A stretch of 64,000 nt of DNA from Acetobacter garciniae (GCF_017377735.1 NZ_JAFVMH010000001.1:558001-622000), one strand, 5' to 3'. Positions 16,866 through 25,686 are shown, numbered from the stretch's first letter. Notes: a model not told the origin generated them from the sequence alone. Translations and numbers: made by a program.

Positions 16866-17777
16866 TTACGGGCGGGGGCGGTCGGGCCGACGCAGGACCA
16901 GCGTTGCCCAGTCTCCTTCGGTCAGTAGATGTTCGAGCACCAGCCCCTGGCGCCTGTGGGCGGAAAGGACCATGCGCACCTGGCTGCGCAGCAGGCCGGC
17001 CAGAATGACCGTGCCCCCGGGTACCAGATTACGGGCGAGATCCTTGGCCATCAGGCACAAAGGCCGGGCGAGGATATTGGCGAACACCAGGTCGAACGGG
17101 GCCTTGCGGCGGATGGCGGGCGTGTTCCAGCCATTGCCCAGCCGACAGGTCAGCAGGGGGGCAAGCCCGTTGCGCTGGGCGTTGCGCGCGGCAACCCGCA
17201 CGGACCAGGGTTCGATATCCACCGCCAGAACCGGCTGGTGCAGCAGGGCCGCCCCGGCCATGGCCAGAATGCCGGTGCCGCACCCCAGGTCGAGAATACG
17301 GCGCGGCCTGCGATGGGCGATCAGTTCCAGGGCGCGCAGGCAGCCCCGGGTGGATCCATGTTCGCCCGACCCGAAGGCCACCCCGGCATCGAGCGTCAGC
17401 ACAATGCGGGTGGCATCGTGCTGGTCGGGCAGATGGGTGCCGCGCACCACAAAGCGACGGCCCACCTGTTGTTCGGGGAAAGCTTCATACGTGCGGGCCA
17501 GCCAGCCTTCGGCCTCGGTCGGTGCGCGCTCAAGCGTCGCACTTTCCCCACTGGCCAGTTCGGCTAAAAGCAGGGCGGCGGCCAGTTCATCTTCCCGGTG
17601 GCCGGTATCCTTCACGCCTTCGACGCGCCAGAGCGTGCCTTCGGGGTTGGCTTCGAAAAGACCGATTGTGGTGCAGACACTGCCAATGGCGTTTTCGTAA
17701 AATTCGACAGCCGCTTCGGGAATGGTGACGGAAATGGTTTCCAGGCTGGTGGCGTGTCGGCGGGCGGGTGGGGCCAT
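16866..17777 (-). CDS. prmA: Ribosomal protein L11 methyltransferase
   Basis: The 303-residue class I SAM-dependent methyltransferase has motif I ILDLGCGTGILAMAGA, motif FGSGEHGSTRGCLRALE just before it (typical PrmA 'GTG.H.TT..CL'), and LVFANILARPL as motif IV (Asn-Ile). PrmA trimethylates lysines and the N-terminus of L11. The ATG shares one base with the uvrD stop codon (TAATG), so translation is coupled. L11 methylation is dispensable in E. coli. The substrate call is by family only. Confidence 0.93.
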   Translation of the reverse strand: MAPPARRHATSLETISVTIPEAAVEFYENAIGSVCTTIGLFEANPEGTLWRVEGVKDTGHREDELAAALLLAELASGESATLERAPTEAEGWLARTYEAFPEQQVGRRFVVRGTHLPDQHDATRIVLTLDAGVAFGSGEHGSTRGCLRALELIAHRRPRRILDLGCGTGILAMAGAALLHQPVLAVDIEPWSVRVAARNAQRNGLAPLLTCRLGNGWNTPAIRRKAPFDLVFANILARPLCLMAKDLARNLVPGGTVILAGLLRSQVRMVLSAHRRQGLVLEHLLTEGDWATLVLRRPDRPRP

Positions 17778-20002
17778 TACAGTTTCTCGATAAAGGAGGA
17801 CAGAAGTCGTTTGGTGCCTGCGTTCTCGAACGCGATTTCCACATGGTGCCGGTCGGCCGCGATCACGATGCCCACGCCGAACCGGGCATGGCGCACATGA
17901 TCGCCCAGTTGCAGGCTGGTGGCGTCATCGGCCAGCGGGTCACGCCTGCGGCGGGCGATGACAGGCCCGTTGGCAAAGACGGAGTCCGTGCTGTGCAGGC
18001 CGCGGTGGCGCATGCCGCCTTCGTCATTGCGGGTAATGTGTTCGTCGGGCAGTTCGTCAAGGAAGCGGCTGGGCATGGAAGGCTGCCAGTTCGCATAGAT
18101 ACGGCGGCTGCCGGCATGGAAGATCAGGGCCTGCTTGCGCGCGCGGGTAATGCCCACATAGGCCAGGCGGCGTTCTTCCTCCAGCCCCTTCTGCCCGCCT
18201 TCATCCAGCGTGCGCTGGGATGGAAACACGCCTTCCTCCCACCCGGGCAGGAACACGATATCGAATTCCAGCCCCTTGGCCCCATGCAGGGTCATGATGG
18301 ACAGGCGGGCTTCCTGCGCGTTTTCGTCATGTTCCATGACCAGGGCCACATGTTCCAAAAACTCGCCCAGCGTGCCGAAATCGGCCAGGGCGCGCACCAG
18401 TTCCTTCAGGTTCTCCAGCCGGCCCGGGGCTTCGGGCGAGCGGTCCTGGCGCCACATATCCAGATAGCCGCTTTCCTCCAGCAGGTGCTCGATGGCCACC
18501 ACATGCCCGTCCCGCGCCATGATATCGCGCGTGGTGGCAAGGGCCGTCATCAGCTTGCCCAACTGTTCGCCCAGCTTGCCCTTGAGCGTTGCATTCTCCA
18601 CAAGCTGCGCCGTGGCCACGGATAGCGACACGCCTGCGGCCCGGGCTGCGGCGTGCAGTTTTTGCAGGGCTGCCGGTCCCACACCGCGCTTGGGCACGTT
18701 GACGATGCGCTCGAACGCCAGGTCGTCGGCCGGCTGGGTCAGGGCGCGCATATAGGCAATGGCGTCGCGCACCTCGGCCCGTTCGTAAAAGCGGATACCG
18801 CCCACGATCCGGTACGGCAGGCCGGTCTGCACCAGCCGTTCCTCGAATGCGCGGGTCTGGAAACCGGCGCGAACCAGAATGGCCATTTCCGCCAGGGAAT
18901 GCCCCTGCGCGCGAAGGCTCTCGGCGGTTTCGCACACGATGCGGGCCTCGGCATCCGAATCCCATACGCCGGTGACCGATACCTTATCGCCCTCCGCATC
19001 ATCCCGGCCTGAACGCAGGGTCTTGCCCAGCCGGTCGGCGTTGTGGGCGATCAGCCCGGCTGCTGCCCCCAGAATATGCCGGGTGGAGCGGTAGTTGCGC
19101 TCAAGTCGCACGATCTGCGCGCCGGGAAAGTCTTTTTCGAAGCGCAGGATATTTTCCACCTCCGCTCCGCGCCAGGAATAGATGGACTGGTCGTCATCCC
19201 CCACGCAGCAGATATTGGCGGCCCCATCCGGGCGTTTGGCCAAAAGCCGCAGCCACAGATACTGGACGGTGTTGGTGTCCTGGTATTCGTCCACCAGAAT
19301 ATAGCGGAACAGGCGGTGATACTGCGCCAGCACATCAGGCTGGGTGCGCAGGATTTCCGTGACATGCAGCATCAGGTCGCCAAAGTCACAGGCGTTCAAC
19401 TGGAGCAGGCGCGCCTGATAGGCCTCGTAAATGGCGCGGGCATGGCCGTTGGCGAAATCCGTGTCTTCCGCCGGGGTTACGCGCGCAGGTGTCAGGCCCC
19501 GGTCCTTCCAGCGCTGGATAACGCCCAAAAGCCCCGGTGGCGGCCAGCGTTTGGTGTCGATCCGCCACGGCTCCATCACCTGCTTGAGCAGGCGAAGCTG
19601 GTCATCCGTATCCAGAATGGTGAAGCCCTGCGTCAGCCCAGCATATTCCGCATGGCGGCGCAGCATGCGCGCGCACAGGGCATGGAACGTGCCCAGCCAC
19701 AGTCCGTCGGCCGGGGCTCCCAGCAACAGGCCCACACGTTCGCGCATTTCGCGCGCGGCCTTGTTGGTAAAGGTCACGGCCAGGATCTGCCACGGCTTGG
19801 CCCGGCCCGTCAGCAGGATATGGGCGAAACGCGTGGTCAGCACCCGTGTCTTGCCCGTACCGGCCCCGGCCAGCACCAGCAACGGGCCGTCGGTCGTTTC
19901 TATGGCCGCGCGCTGCTCGGGGTTCAGCCGCGCGAGATAGGAGCCCGAGCCTTCGGGCATGGGCGAAAAAAGCGATGGGGAAGGGGGTTCGGATGTCGTC
20001 AC
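17777..20002 (-). CDS. uvrD: UvrD/PcrA-type ATP-dependent 3'-5' DNA helicase
   Basis: The product is an SF1A helicase of about 741 residues. Walker A is GAGTGKTRVL near the N-terminus; motif II is in ILVDEYQDTN; motif III is QSIYSWRGAE; motif IV-V region includes TLHGAKGLEFDIVFLPGWEEG; motif VI is YVGITRARK. The last 70 residues form the PcrA/UvrD RNA-polymerase/Tudor-like tail (LGDHVRHARFGVGIV). It acts in nucleotide excision and mismatch repair. The start is uncertain: GTG 20002 lies within an extended Shine-Dalgarno-like AAAGGAGAGGTGA, and ATG 19960 is the next candidate. The frame upstream of 20002 overlaps the divergent radC-like gene and is not used. Confidence 0.93.
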   Translation of the reverse strand: MTTSEPPSPSLFSPMPEGSGSYLARLNPEQRAAIETTDGPLLVLAGAGTGKTRVLTTRFAHILLTGRAKPWQILAVTFTNKAAREMRERVGLLLGAPADGLWLGTFHALCARMLRRHAEYAGLTQGFTILDTDDQLRLLKQVMEPWRIDTKRWPPPGLLGVIQRWKDRGLTPARVTPAEDTDFANGHARAIYEAYQARLLQLNACDFGDLMLHVTEILRTQPDVLAQYHRLFRYILVDEYQDTNTVQYLWLRLLAKRPDGAANICCVGDDDQSIYSWRGAEVENILRFEKDFPGAQIVRLERNYRSTRHILGAAAGLIAHNADRLGKTLRSGRDDAEGDKVSVTGVWDSDAEARIVCETAESLRAQGHSLAEMAILVRAGFQTRAFEERLVQTGLPYRIVGGIRFYERAEVRDAIAYMRALTQPADDLAFERIVNVPKRGVGPAALQKLHAAARAAGVSLSVATAQLVENATLKGKLGEQLGKLMTALATTRDIMARDGHVVAIEHLLEESGYLDMWRQDRSPEAPGRLENLKELVRALADFGTLGEFLEHVALVMEHDENAQEARLSIMTLHGAKGLEFDIVFLPGWEEGVFPSQRTLDEGGQKGLEEERRLAYVGITRARKQALIFHAGSRRIYANWQPSMPSRFLDELPDEHITRNDEGGMRHRGLHSTDSVFANGPVIARRRRDPLADDATSLQLGDHVRHARFGVGIVIAADRHHVEIAFENAGTKRLLSSFIEKL

Positions 20003-20051
20003 CTCTCCTTTATAGAATAAGCAGGCACGATAGGCCAAGCGGAGCAGACAA

Positions 20052-20825
20052 ATGCGAAACAGGCGGCCACACAGCCCGGACGGCGCGCAGGAGCGCAGCA
20101 TCCCCCAAGCTGGCGCACCTGTCTTCAAGACCACGGGGCCCACGGGGCACAGGCAGCGCATGCGCGAACGCGTGCTGCACACGGGGGCCGGCGGGCTTGC
20201 GGATTACGAGGTGCTGGAAATGCTGCTGTTCGCGGGCATACCCCGGCGCGATACCAAGCCCCTTGCCAAAAGCCTGATCAACCGCTTCGGCAGCCTTGCC
20301 GCCGTGGTAGAGGCCGGGCCCGACGCACTGGAGCAGGCCCGTGTGCCGCAGGGCTGCGTACGCCTTTTCGCCACACTGGGCCCTATTGCCCAGCGCGTGG
20401 CGCAGGGGGCACGCCCCGAACGCCTGGTGCTGGAAAACTGGGACAGCGTGCTGGCCTATTGCGATGTGCACCTGGCCGGGTGCACGGGAATGCACGTGCT
20501 TTTCCTGGACAGCCACAACCACCTGATCGCGGATGAGGACATGGCCATGCCGCCCGCCCTGGCACAGCCCCGCCCGGACCTGCCAGCCGTCAAGCAGGCC
20601 GTGTCGCGGCTTTTGCAACGGGCCCTGGCCCTGCATGCGACAAGTCTCATGACCCTGTATCTGGCGCGCGATGATGAACCGGTGGACCCCATCATGGCGG
20701 GCGACAGAGCCTTTGCCACGGCCCTTGGTCGGGCGGGGGCCCTGCTGGGTGTGGACGTGCATGGCCACATGGTGGTGGGGCAGGGCCAGTGGCGCAATTT
20801 CAGCCTTGGTGAGCAGCCACGGTGA
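20052..20825 (+). CDS. RadC-like JAB-domain protein that has lost the metal-binding motif
   Basis: The 257-residue protein starts like RadC, with a helix-hairpin-helix region (LADYEVLEMLLFAGIPRRDTKPLAKSLINRFGSLAAVV), and continues into a JAB/MPN fold (MHVLFLDSHNHLIADEDM). Where active RadC proteins carry His-x-His-Pro-Ser-Gly...Asp, this one reads LARDDEPVDPIMAGD; both histidines and the serine are absent. It ends VHGHMVVGQGQWRNFSLG. It is therefore probably non-catalytic. The next gene, an intact RadC, begins inside its stop codon (GTGA), so the pair is co-translated. RadC function itself is unsettled despite the DNA-repair name. Confidence 0.8.
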   Translation: MRNRRPHSPDGAQERSIPQAGAPVFKTTGPTGHRQRMRERVLHTGAGGLADYEVLEMLLFAGIPRRDTKPLAKSLINRFGSLAAVVEAGPDALEQARVPQGCVRLFATLGPIAQRVAQGARPERLVLENWDSVLAYCDVHLAGCTGMHVLFLDSHNHLIADEDMAMPPALAQPRPDLPAVKQAVSRLLQRALALHATSLMTLYLARDDEPVDPIMAGDRAFATALGRAGALLGVDVHGHMVVGQGQWRNFSLGEQPR

Positions 20826-21703
20826 GCCCCTCCCGCCCCGCGACCGGCCCTGATGACGGGGATGAGCCCCCGGCTTGTGGCACGAGCCCGTATGCCGGGC
20901 CGCACGAATCCACGCCGAGGGACCAGGGTGGGAATGCCCCCACGCCCAAACGGCGTGCGCGCCGGCCAGGCGATCAGGCGGGTGCGGGGGCCGGGGGCGA
21001 CCAGCTTGCCGATGCATCGTTCTTTCGCTTCGGGGCGGAAGGGGCGTTGCTGGTCACGCCAGCGCTGGCCGATGCCCGGCTTGCTCCCGCCATGGAAGAT
21101 GACCTGGGCCTGCTGGTCCGCCTGTTGCGCAGCGCCCTGCCGCGCCTGGCCGAGCCCGATCGTGTGGCCCGCCAGTTGCTGGACACCTGCGGCAGCCTGC
21201 CCGCCGTGCTGTTCGGCGCCGAACGTGCGGGAGCGGTCGCAGCCCCCCAGCCCGAGGCCGTGCGGGTGGCCCTTCTGCTGGTGCGCGAGGTCGTGCTGCG
21301 CCTGCACCGCGCCCGGTTGCGGGACCGCCCGCTTATTGCCAGCCGCCAGCAACTGCACGCCTATCTGGGTACTGTAATGGGGCACAAGAAGGTGGAGCAG
21401 ATCCGGGTGCTGTTTCTCGATGCCGAGCAGCGTCTGCTCAAGGACGAGGTAACGGGACAGGGCACAGTGGACCACGCGCCGGTCTATCCAAGGGAATTGG
21501 TGCGGCGCGCGCTGGAACTGGGGGCAGCGGGCCTTGTGCTCGTGCATAACCACCCCAGCGGAAACCCCACCCCGTCCGATGCCGATATCGCCATGACACG
21601 GCGTATCGTGGCGGCAGCCGCCGTGCTGGAACTGACAGTATGGGACCATGTGATTGTGGGAGACGGGCGGATTCTGAGCATGAAGGAGGCGGGGCTTCTC
21701 TAA
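20822..21703 (+). CDS. radC: RadC-family JAB protein with intact metal site
   Basis: The 293-residue protein carries the full JAMM-like motif VLVHNHPSGNPTPSDADI (His, His, Ser, Asp) about 40 residues from the C-terminus and the RadC ending WDHVIVGDGRILSMKEAGLL. The first 60 residues are Pro/Gly/Ala-rich and probably disordered, longer than usual, so the true start could be downstream of GTG 20822. The GTGA overlap with the degenerate copy upstream argues for 20822. The pair is divergent from uvrD with 49 bases between, suggesting a shared regulatory region. Whether it acts in repair or another process is not established. Confidence 0.88.
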   Translation: MSPSRPATGPDDGDEPPACGTSPYAGPHESTPRDQGGNAPTPKRRARRPGDQAGAGAGGDQLADASFFRFGAEGALLVTPALADARLAPAMEDDLGLLVRLLRSALPRLAEPDRVARQLLDTCGSLPAVLFGAERAGAVAAPQPEAVRVALLLVREVVLRLHRARLRDRPLIASRQQLHAYLGTVMGHKKVEQIRVLFLDAEQRLLKDEVTGQGTVDHAPVYPRELVRRALELGAAGLVLVHNHPSGNPTPSDADIAMTRRIVAAAAVLELTVWDHVIVGDGRILSMKEAGLL

Positions 21704-21895
21704 CGGCCTCGCAGGCTTGGCCCGACCACAAGGGGCCGGGCCTGTGCTGTCCGGATATCCTGCCCTTCATGCTCAGTGGCGGAAGGCGTCAGTCACCCCA
21801 CGGAATGCCCCGACCGATCTGGCATTTCATGCCCATGGGCGGGCGAAAGCACCCACCCATGCGGGTTTTGCCGCAGCCCCTATACGGCCGCGGCG

Positions 21896-23074
21896 CTAGA
21901 ACGCGGTTTCGTCCATGACGTAGGGGGCTGCGGTCTTGGTGGCCAAGGGCCCCAGGGCGGCCTGCACGCCATGTTCGCCCGGCAGCCCACCGTGGGGGAA
22001 CAGAACGTTGACATGGCCCATCTTGCGGCCTTCGCGCGCTTCCGCCTTGCCATACAGATGCGGAATCTGCCCGGGGGTTGCCAGAATCTGCGGCCACAGC
22101 GCCATGTCTTCCGGCCCGACCAGGTTTTTCATCACCGCATCGGAATGGCGGGTGGCCTGGGGCAAAGGCAGGCCCGCCACGGCGCGGATATGCATGTCGA
22201 ACTGGTCCTGCGGGCAGGCATCCATGGTCCAGTGGCCCGAATTATGCGGGCGGGGGGCAATTTCATTGACCATGATCTGCCCGTCACGGCCCAGGAACAT
22301 TTCCACCCCCATGATGCCTTTAAGGCCAAGCTGGCGGGCCACCTTGGCGGCCAGGGCGCTGGCTGTGGCGGCAATATCGTCCATGATCGGGGCAGGGGCC
22401 AGGGTCAGGTCCAGAATGCCGTGCCAGTGGCGGTTCTGCACCGTGTCGAAACAGCGGATGGTGCCATCCACCCCACGCGCGACCATGACGCTGAGTTCGC
22501 AGGCGAAATCCACCATGGCTTCGGCCACCAGCGGGTGCGGGGCCAGTTCCGCGAAGGCCTGTTCCAGTTCGCCCAGTTCATACACGCGTCTCTGGCCCTT
22601 GCCGTCATAGCCGTTGCGCGTGGTTTTCAGGATAAGGGGCAGCCCCAGCTTTTCAGCCGCCGCGTAAAGGGAAACTTTGTCCGTGACCGCATGCCACGGG
22701 GCGACCGGCACGCCTGCGTCGGTCAGGAAGGTTTTTTCCGCAAGGCGGTCCTGGCTTATGCGCAGGATGCGCCCCGACGGCCGGACGGGGCAATAGCTGG
22801 CGAGCTGGTCCAGCGCGTTGGCGCTGATATTCTCGAACTCGAACGTGACGACATCCACCGCGCAGGCAAATGCCTCCAGCGCGCGGATATCGTCATAGGC
22901 GCCAAGGGTTACGGCATGGGCCACCTGCGCTGCCGGGTCCTGGGCCCCCTGGGTGAGAATATGGGCCCGAAAGCCCAGCTTTGCCGCCGCCATCGCGGAC
23001 ATGCGGCCCAACTGCCCGCCCCCGACGATGCCGATCACACTATTGGGGGGAAGAACCTTATGCGTCTGTGTCAT
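21896..23074 (-). CDS. purK: 5-(carboxyamino)imidazole ribonucleotide synthase (ATPase subunit)
   Basis: The 392-residue ATP-grasp enzyme begins near [22 protein letters not shown], has [19 protein letters not shown] ATP-binding residues ([20 protein letters not shown]) and [24 protein letters not shown] in the metal-binding lobe. It carboxylates AIR to N5-CAIR with ATP and bicarbonate in purine synthesis. Its ATG at 23074 overlaps the purE stop by four bases (ATGA), which settles the start against the 18-codon extension. It forms an operon with purE. Confidence 0.97.
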   Translation of the reverse strand: MTQTHKVLPPNSVIGIVGGGQLGRMSAMAAAKLGFRAHILTQGAQDPAAQVAHAVTLGAYDDIRALEAFACAVDVVTFEFENISANALDQLASYCPVRPSGRILRISQDRLAEKTFLTDAGVPVAPWHAVTDKVSLYAAAEKLGLPLILKTTRNGYDGKGQRRVYELGELEQAFAELAPHPLVAEAMVDFACELSVMVARGVDGTIRCFDTVQNRHWHGILDLTLAPAPIMDDIAATASALAAKVARQLGLKGIMGVEMFLGRDGQIMVNEIAPRPHNSGHWTMDACPQDQFDMHIRAVAGLPLPQATRHSDAVMKNLVGPEDMALWPQILATPGQIPHLYGKAEAREGRKMGHVNVLFPHGGLPGEHGVQAALGPLATKTAAPYVMDETAF

Positions 23075-23574
23075 GGGTTTTCGATCGTGGGGGCGTTGGC
23101 GACGGAGGCTGTCTGCAAGGCCCGCCATGCGTCAAGCCGGTTCGCCAGGTCCGGGTTCTGGAGGGAAAGAATGGAGGCCGCCAGCAGGGCCGCGTTTTTC
23201 GCACCGGCCGAACCGATGGCCAGCGTGCCCACCGGCACGCCGCCGGGCATCTGCACGATGGACAGAAGGCTGTCCATGCCCTTGAGCGCGCGGGATTCCA
23301 CAGGCACGCCCAATACAGGCAGGCGGGTCCATGCCGCACACATGCCGGGCAGATGGGCAGCCCCGCCAGCCCCCGCGATAATGACGCAAAGCCCCCGCTT
23401 TGCCGCCGTGCGCGCATATTCGGCCAGCCTGTCGGGCGTGCGGTGGGCCGAGACGATGCGCACTTCATGGGCGATATCAAGCTCGGTCAGGATCGCATTC
23501 GCATGGCGCATGGTTTCCCAGTCGGACTGGCTGCCCATGATCACGCCCACCAGCGGGGCAGGGTGGGTGGCCAT
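23071..23574 (-). CDS. purE: N5-carboxyaminoimidazole ribonucleotide mutase
   Basis: The class I PurE core shows [14 protein letters not shown] (phosphate-binding), [13 protein letters not shown] (catalytic-site His) and [15 protein letters not shown]. It rearranges N5-CAIR to CAIR, the step after PurK. I place the start at the methionine 23574 ([11 protein letters not shown], 167 residues), matching the usual 160-180 length; a GGAAG lies close upstream. An in-frame start at 23670 would add 32 low-complexity residues. The C-terminal tail of about 20 residues ([16 protein letters not shown]) is variable in the family. Confidence 0.95.
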   Translation of the reverse strand: MATHPAPLVGVIMGSQSDWETMRHANAILTELDIAHEVRIVSAHRTPDRLAEYARTAAKRGLCVIIAGAGGAAHLPGMCAAWTRLPVLGVPVESRALKGMDSLLSIVQMPGGVPVGTLAIGSAGAKNAALLAASILSLQNPDLANRLDAWRALQTASVANAPTIENP

Positions 23575-23690
23575 GTCTTCCGTAAAGGTGGCGGGCGAAT
23601 GTTGGGGGGCTGCGGTGTTCACGGCGGTGGTATATCCGGTCGGTCTGGCCCGCGCGGGGGCGGGCATCAAAATTCAGGGAGATCCGAAGG

Positions 23691-23897
23691 TCAGGCAATA
23701 TTGTCGGGTATCAGCATGCTTTCAAGCTTTGTTATGCGGTCCTTGAGCAGCAGCTTTCTTTTTTTCAGCCGCTGGAGGTAGAGCTGGTCCATGAAACTGG
23801 CTTCGGATGCCATGCGGCTTATCACCGTGTCCAGGTCGCGGTGTTCACTGCGGAGTTCATGAAGCTGGCCCAACAGTGAATCGCGGTCTGTCAGCAT
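23691..23897 (-). CDS. YdcH-family (DUF465) small protein
   Basis: The 68-residue protein is predicted as a helical hairpin: LLGQLHELRSEHRDLDTVISRM, then MDQLYLQRLKKRKLLLKDRITKLESML. The second helix has the DUF465 signature (L-x-R-x-K-K-x-K-L-x-x-K-D). ATG 23897 follows GGGAGAG. It lies 116 bases upstream of purE in the same direction. DUF465 proteins are abundant in alphaproteobacteria and their role is unknown. Confidence 0.85.
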   Translation of the reverse strand: MLTDRDSLLGQLHELRSEHRDLDTVISRMASEASFMDQLYLQRLKKRKLLLKDRITKLESMLIPDNIA

Positions 23898-24133
23898 GGT
23901 GTGGCTCTCCCAATGGCGTTGTGTCCGGCAGGAGCGGATTCGGGGCCGCCCGGCGGGTGTTGTCCTGCCATTTTGCCAGTTTTCACCAAGCCGACGCGGG
24001 TGGCCAGTCCCGGCGACATAAAAAGTTCCATGTGCCCAGCGCATACGGGGTTGCGCTGAATTATGAAATTAGCATGAATTTCTGGGGGACCAGTACGCTA
24101 CCGTTGGGTGTCACACACCGAATGGAGGCACCC

Positions 24134-24298
24134 ATGACACGTCTTGCACGGATCGAAAGTCTCAAGAACCGCCATTTCCGGATTGACCAGCAGATCGTCT
24201 CCGAAGGGGGTAGGCCCAGACCGGATGAACGTGTGCTGATGTGCCTCAAGCTGCAAAAGCTGCGCCTCAAGGAAGAAATCGAAAAAATGACGGCCTGA
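24134..24298 (+). CDS. Short YdcH-like (DUF465) protein
   Basis: This is a 54-residue basic helical protein (MTRLARIESLKNRHFRIDQQI ... VLMCLKLQKLRLKEEIEKM) with the same R-x-L-K-L-Q-K-L-R-L-K-E-E-I pattern as DUF465 proteins. ATG 24134 has TGGAGG eight bases upstream, a strong ribosome-binding site; the longer upstream frame has none. It is transcribed divergently from the YdcH gene at 23691-23897 across 236 bases. Function is unknown. Confidence 0.8.
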   Translation: MTRLARIESLKNRHFRIDQQIVSEGGRPRPDERVLMCLKLQKLRLKEEIEKMTA

Positions 24299-24357
24299 CA
24301 CCGCCCCGGGGCAAGCCCCCTGCCTTGCGGGGCAGGGGTTCCTGTCGGGTCGGTTTT

Positions 24358-24948
24358 TCAGTCCTCGGACGCGCCGAAGCCCATCACCTCGGGCGAGGGG
24401 GTGGGAATATCCGCACCTTCACGTTCAAGCTTTGTATTGGCTTCCGCCACTGCGGCGTTCAGGTCCGTCTGGCTGCACAGGCCGATGGTAACCGGGTCAC
24501 GCGGCTTGATGTTGGGCGTGTTCCAGTGCTGCTTGTCGCGCACCTTGGCAATGGTGTCCTTGGTCGTGCCCAGAAGCTTGACCACCTGCTGGTCGCTCAA
24601 CTGCGGGTAGTTGCGCAGAAGGAACGCAATGCCGTCGGGCCGGTCGTGGCGCTTGGCGACAGGCGTATAGCGCGCACCCTTGGAGCGGCGGCGCACCGGG
24701 TTGCCCGATGCCAGGATTTTAAGCCGCGCGGTGGGCGTTGCCTCGCACCGGCGGATTTCCTCAAGCGTGAGCTGATGGTTGGCGACGGGGTCGTAGCCTA
24801 CGATCCCCTGCGCGACCTCGCCATCGGCAATGGCCTGGACCTCAAGCGGGTGCATGCCACAGAAGGCCGCGATCTGCTCGAAGCTGAGGGCCGTTTTTTC
24901 AATCAGCCACACAGCAGTCGCTTTGGGCATGAGGGGTAGGGTTGTCAT
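24358..24948 (-). CDS. trcR: TrcR/DUF1013 cell-cycle transcriptional regulator
   Basis: The 196-residue protein matches the DUF1013 family found across Alphaproteobacteria: LMPKATAVWLIEKTALSFEQIAAFCGMHPLEVQAIADGE (helix-turn-helix-like) in the first third, GYDPVANHQLTLEEI, then a second HTH-like segment LSDQQVVKLLGTTKDTIAKVRDK. Members are annotated as the cell-cycle regulator TrcR. I prefer ATG 24948, which has AGGA about eight bases upstream, over the ATG three codons earlier. The gene has its own promoter candidate and a structured leader (listed separately). Confidence 0.85.
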   Translation of the reverse strand: MTTLPLMPKATAVWLIEKTALSFEQIAAFCGMHPLEVQAIADGEVAQGIVGYDPVANHQLTLEEIRRCEATPTARLKILASGNPVRRRSKGARYTPVAKRHDRPDGIAFLLRNYPQLSDQQVVKLLGTTKDTIAKVRDKQHWNTPNIKPRDPVTIGLCSQTDLNAAVAEANTKLEREGADIPTPSPEVMGFGASED

Positions 24949-24957
24949 GGCGTCCAT

Positions 24958-25086
24958 CCTGTCATCGGGCCGCGTTCACGCAGGCACCCGAAAGTCGATG
25001 GCCTGAGGAAGCTCGCCCCCGAAGCCTGCGTGCCTGCAGACGCGCATCTGTGCCACGATATGGGGGGTGCAGGCTGTGCAGGTCAA
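24958..25086 (-). promoter_or_regulatory. trcR: Candidate trcR promoter and structured leader
   Basis: Read on the minus strand, TTGACC (25086-25081) is followed 18 bases later by CATATC (25062-25057), a plausible but imperfect sigma-70-type promoter. Downstream, GCAGGCAC (25037-25030) can pair with GTGCCTGC (24987-24980), closing a 42-base structure before the trcR start. Confidence 0.4.
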
Positions 25087-25103
25087 GCGCCAAATGCACA
25101 ATA

Positions 25104-25141
25104 GGGAAGGGGAAAACCGCAGTTTTCCCCTTCCCCGTTTT
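25104..25141. terminator. Long hairpin downstream of hsp20, T-run on the plus side
   Basis: GGGAAGGGGAAAAC (25104-25117) and GTTTTCCCCTTCCC (25122-25135) form a 14-bp perfect stem with a 4-base loop. It begins 2 bases after hsp20 ends and is the natural hsp20 terminator. The strongest T-run (CGTTTTTT) follows on the plus strand, so it could also stop transcription entering from the left. Confidence 0.7.
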
Positions 25142-25142
25142 T

Positions 25143-25655
25143 TCAGGCCGCTGTTGCGACAGGTGTGGCCGTATCCTGTGCGACGGAAGCGGTGCTTTCC
25201 GCCGCCGGCTGGGGTTCGATCCGGCTGGCTTCGGGCCGGGCCGTATTGATGCTGATATGCCGTGGCTTGAGAGCCTCGGGCATGATCTGGCGCACGGTTA
25301 TGCGCAGCAGGCCATTGTTCATGTCCGCCCCCGTGACTTCCACATGGTCGGCCAGGGCGAAACGGCGTTCAAACGCGCGCCGGGCAATGCCACGGTGCAG
25401 GATTTCGCCTTCGTTCTGCGGCGTGTTGACCCGCCCCTGCACGACCAGCGTGTTGTCCTGCACCACAAGTTCGATATCTTCGGGACCGAAGCCCGCCACG
25501 GCCATGGTCAGCGCATAGCTGTCATTGCCGGTCTTGGCGATATCGTAGGGCGGGTAGCTGGGGGTGGCCGTATTGCGCGCGGCGGTATCCATCACCTGGG
25601 CCAGACGGTCGAAACCGATGGCGGTGCGAAACAGGGGTGCAAAATCATATGTCAT
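25143..25655 (-). CDS. Hsp20/IbpA-type small heat-shock protein
   Basis: The 170-residue product is an alpha-crystallin-domain protein of the IbpA class: N-terminal MTYDFAPLFRTAIGFDRLAQ, then the domain from YPPYDIAKTGNDSYALTMAVAGF to GLLRITV, with GIARRAFERRFALADHVEV. The C-terminal I-x-I/V-type anchor is present as HISINT. It holds unfolding proteins in soluble complexes. The tail of about 30 residues is Ala/Thr/Pro-rich. ATG 25655 is chosen because the upstream AAGG at 25666-25669 is correctly spaced and sits in a ROSE-like hairpin. It lies between rpmE and trcR, separated from both by hairpins. Confidence 0.93.
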   Translation of the reverse strand: MTYDFAPLFRTAIGFDRLAQVMDTAARNTATPSYPPYDIAKTGNDSYALTMAVAGFGPEDIELVVQDNTLVVQGRVNTPQNEGEILHRGIARRAFERRFALADHVEVTGADMNNGLLRITVRQIMPEALKPRHISINTARPEASRIEPQPAAESTASVAQDTATPVATAA

Positions 25656-25663
25656 CGTCAGGG

Positions 25664-25686
25664 AACCTTCTCTTCTAGCAAGGTCC
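25664..25686 (-). promoter_or_regulatory. ROSE-like RNA thermometer hairpin masking the hsp20 ribosome-binding site
   Basis: On the minus strand, CCUUGCU (25683-25677) can pair with AGAAGG (25671-25666) leaving the G of UUGCU bulged. An AGAAG loop results, and GGA/UUCC extends the stem. The UUGCU motif facing the Shine-Dalgarno with a bulged G is the signature of ROSE elements. AAGG lies ten bases before the ATG. Temperature response is predicted, not shown. Confidence 0.65.

Noticed and set aside
21776..23746. Open frame of 656 codons on the plus strand
   Set aside because: Antisense to purK and purE, which are certain.
24958..25141. Possible SRP RNA, RNase P RNA or 6S RNA in the trcR upstream region
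   Set aside because: The characteristic conserved cores of these RNAs are absent; only local hairpins are seen.
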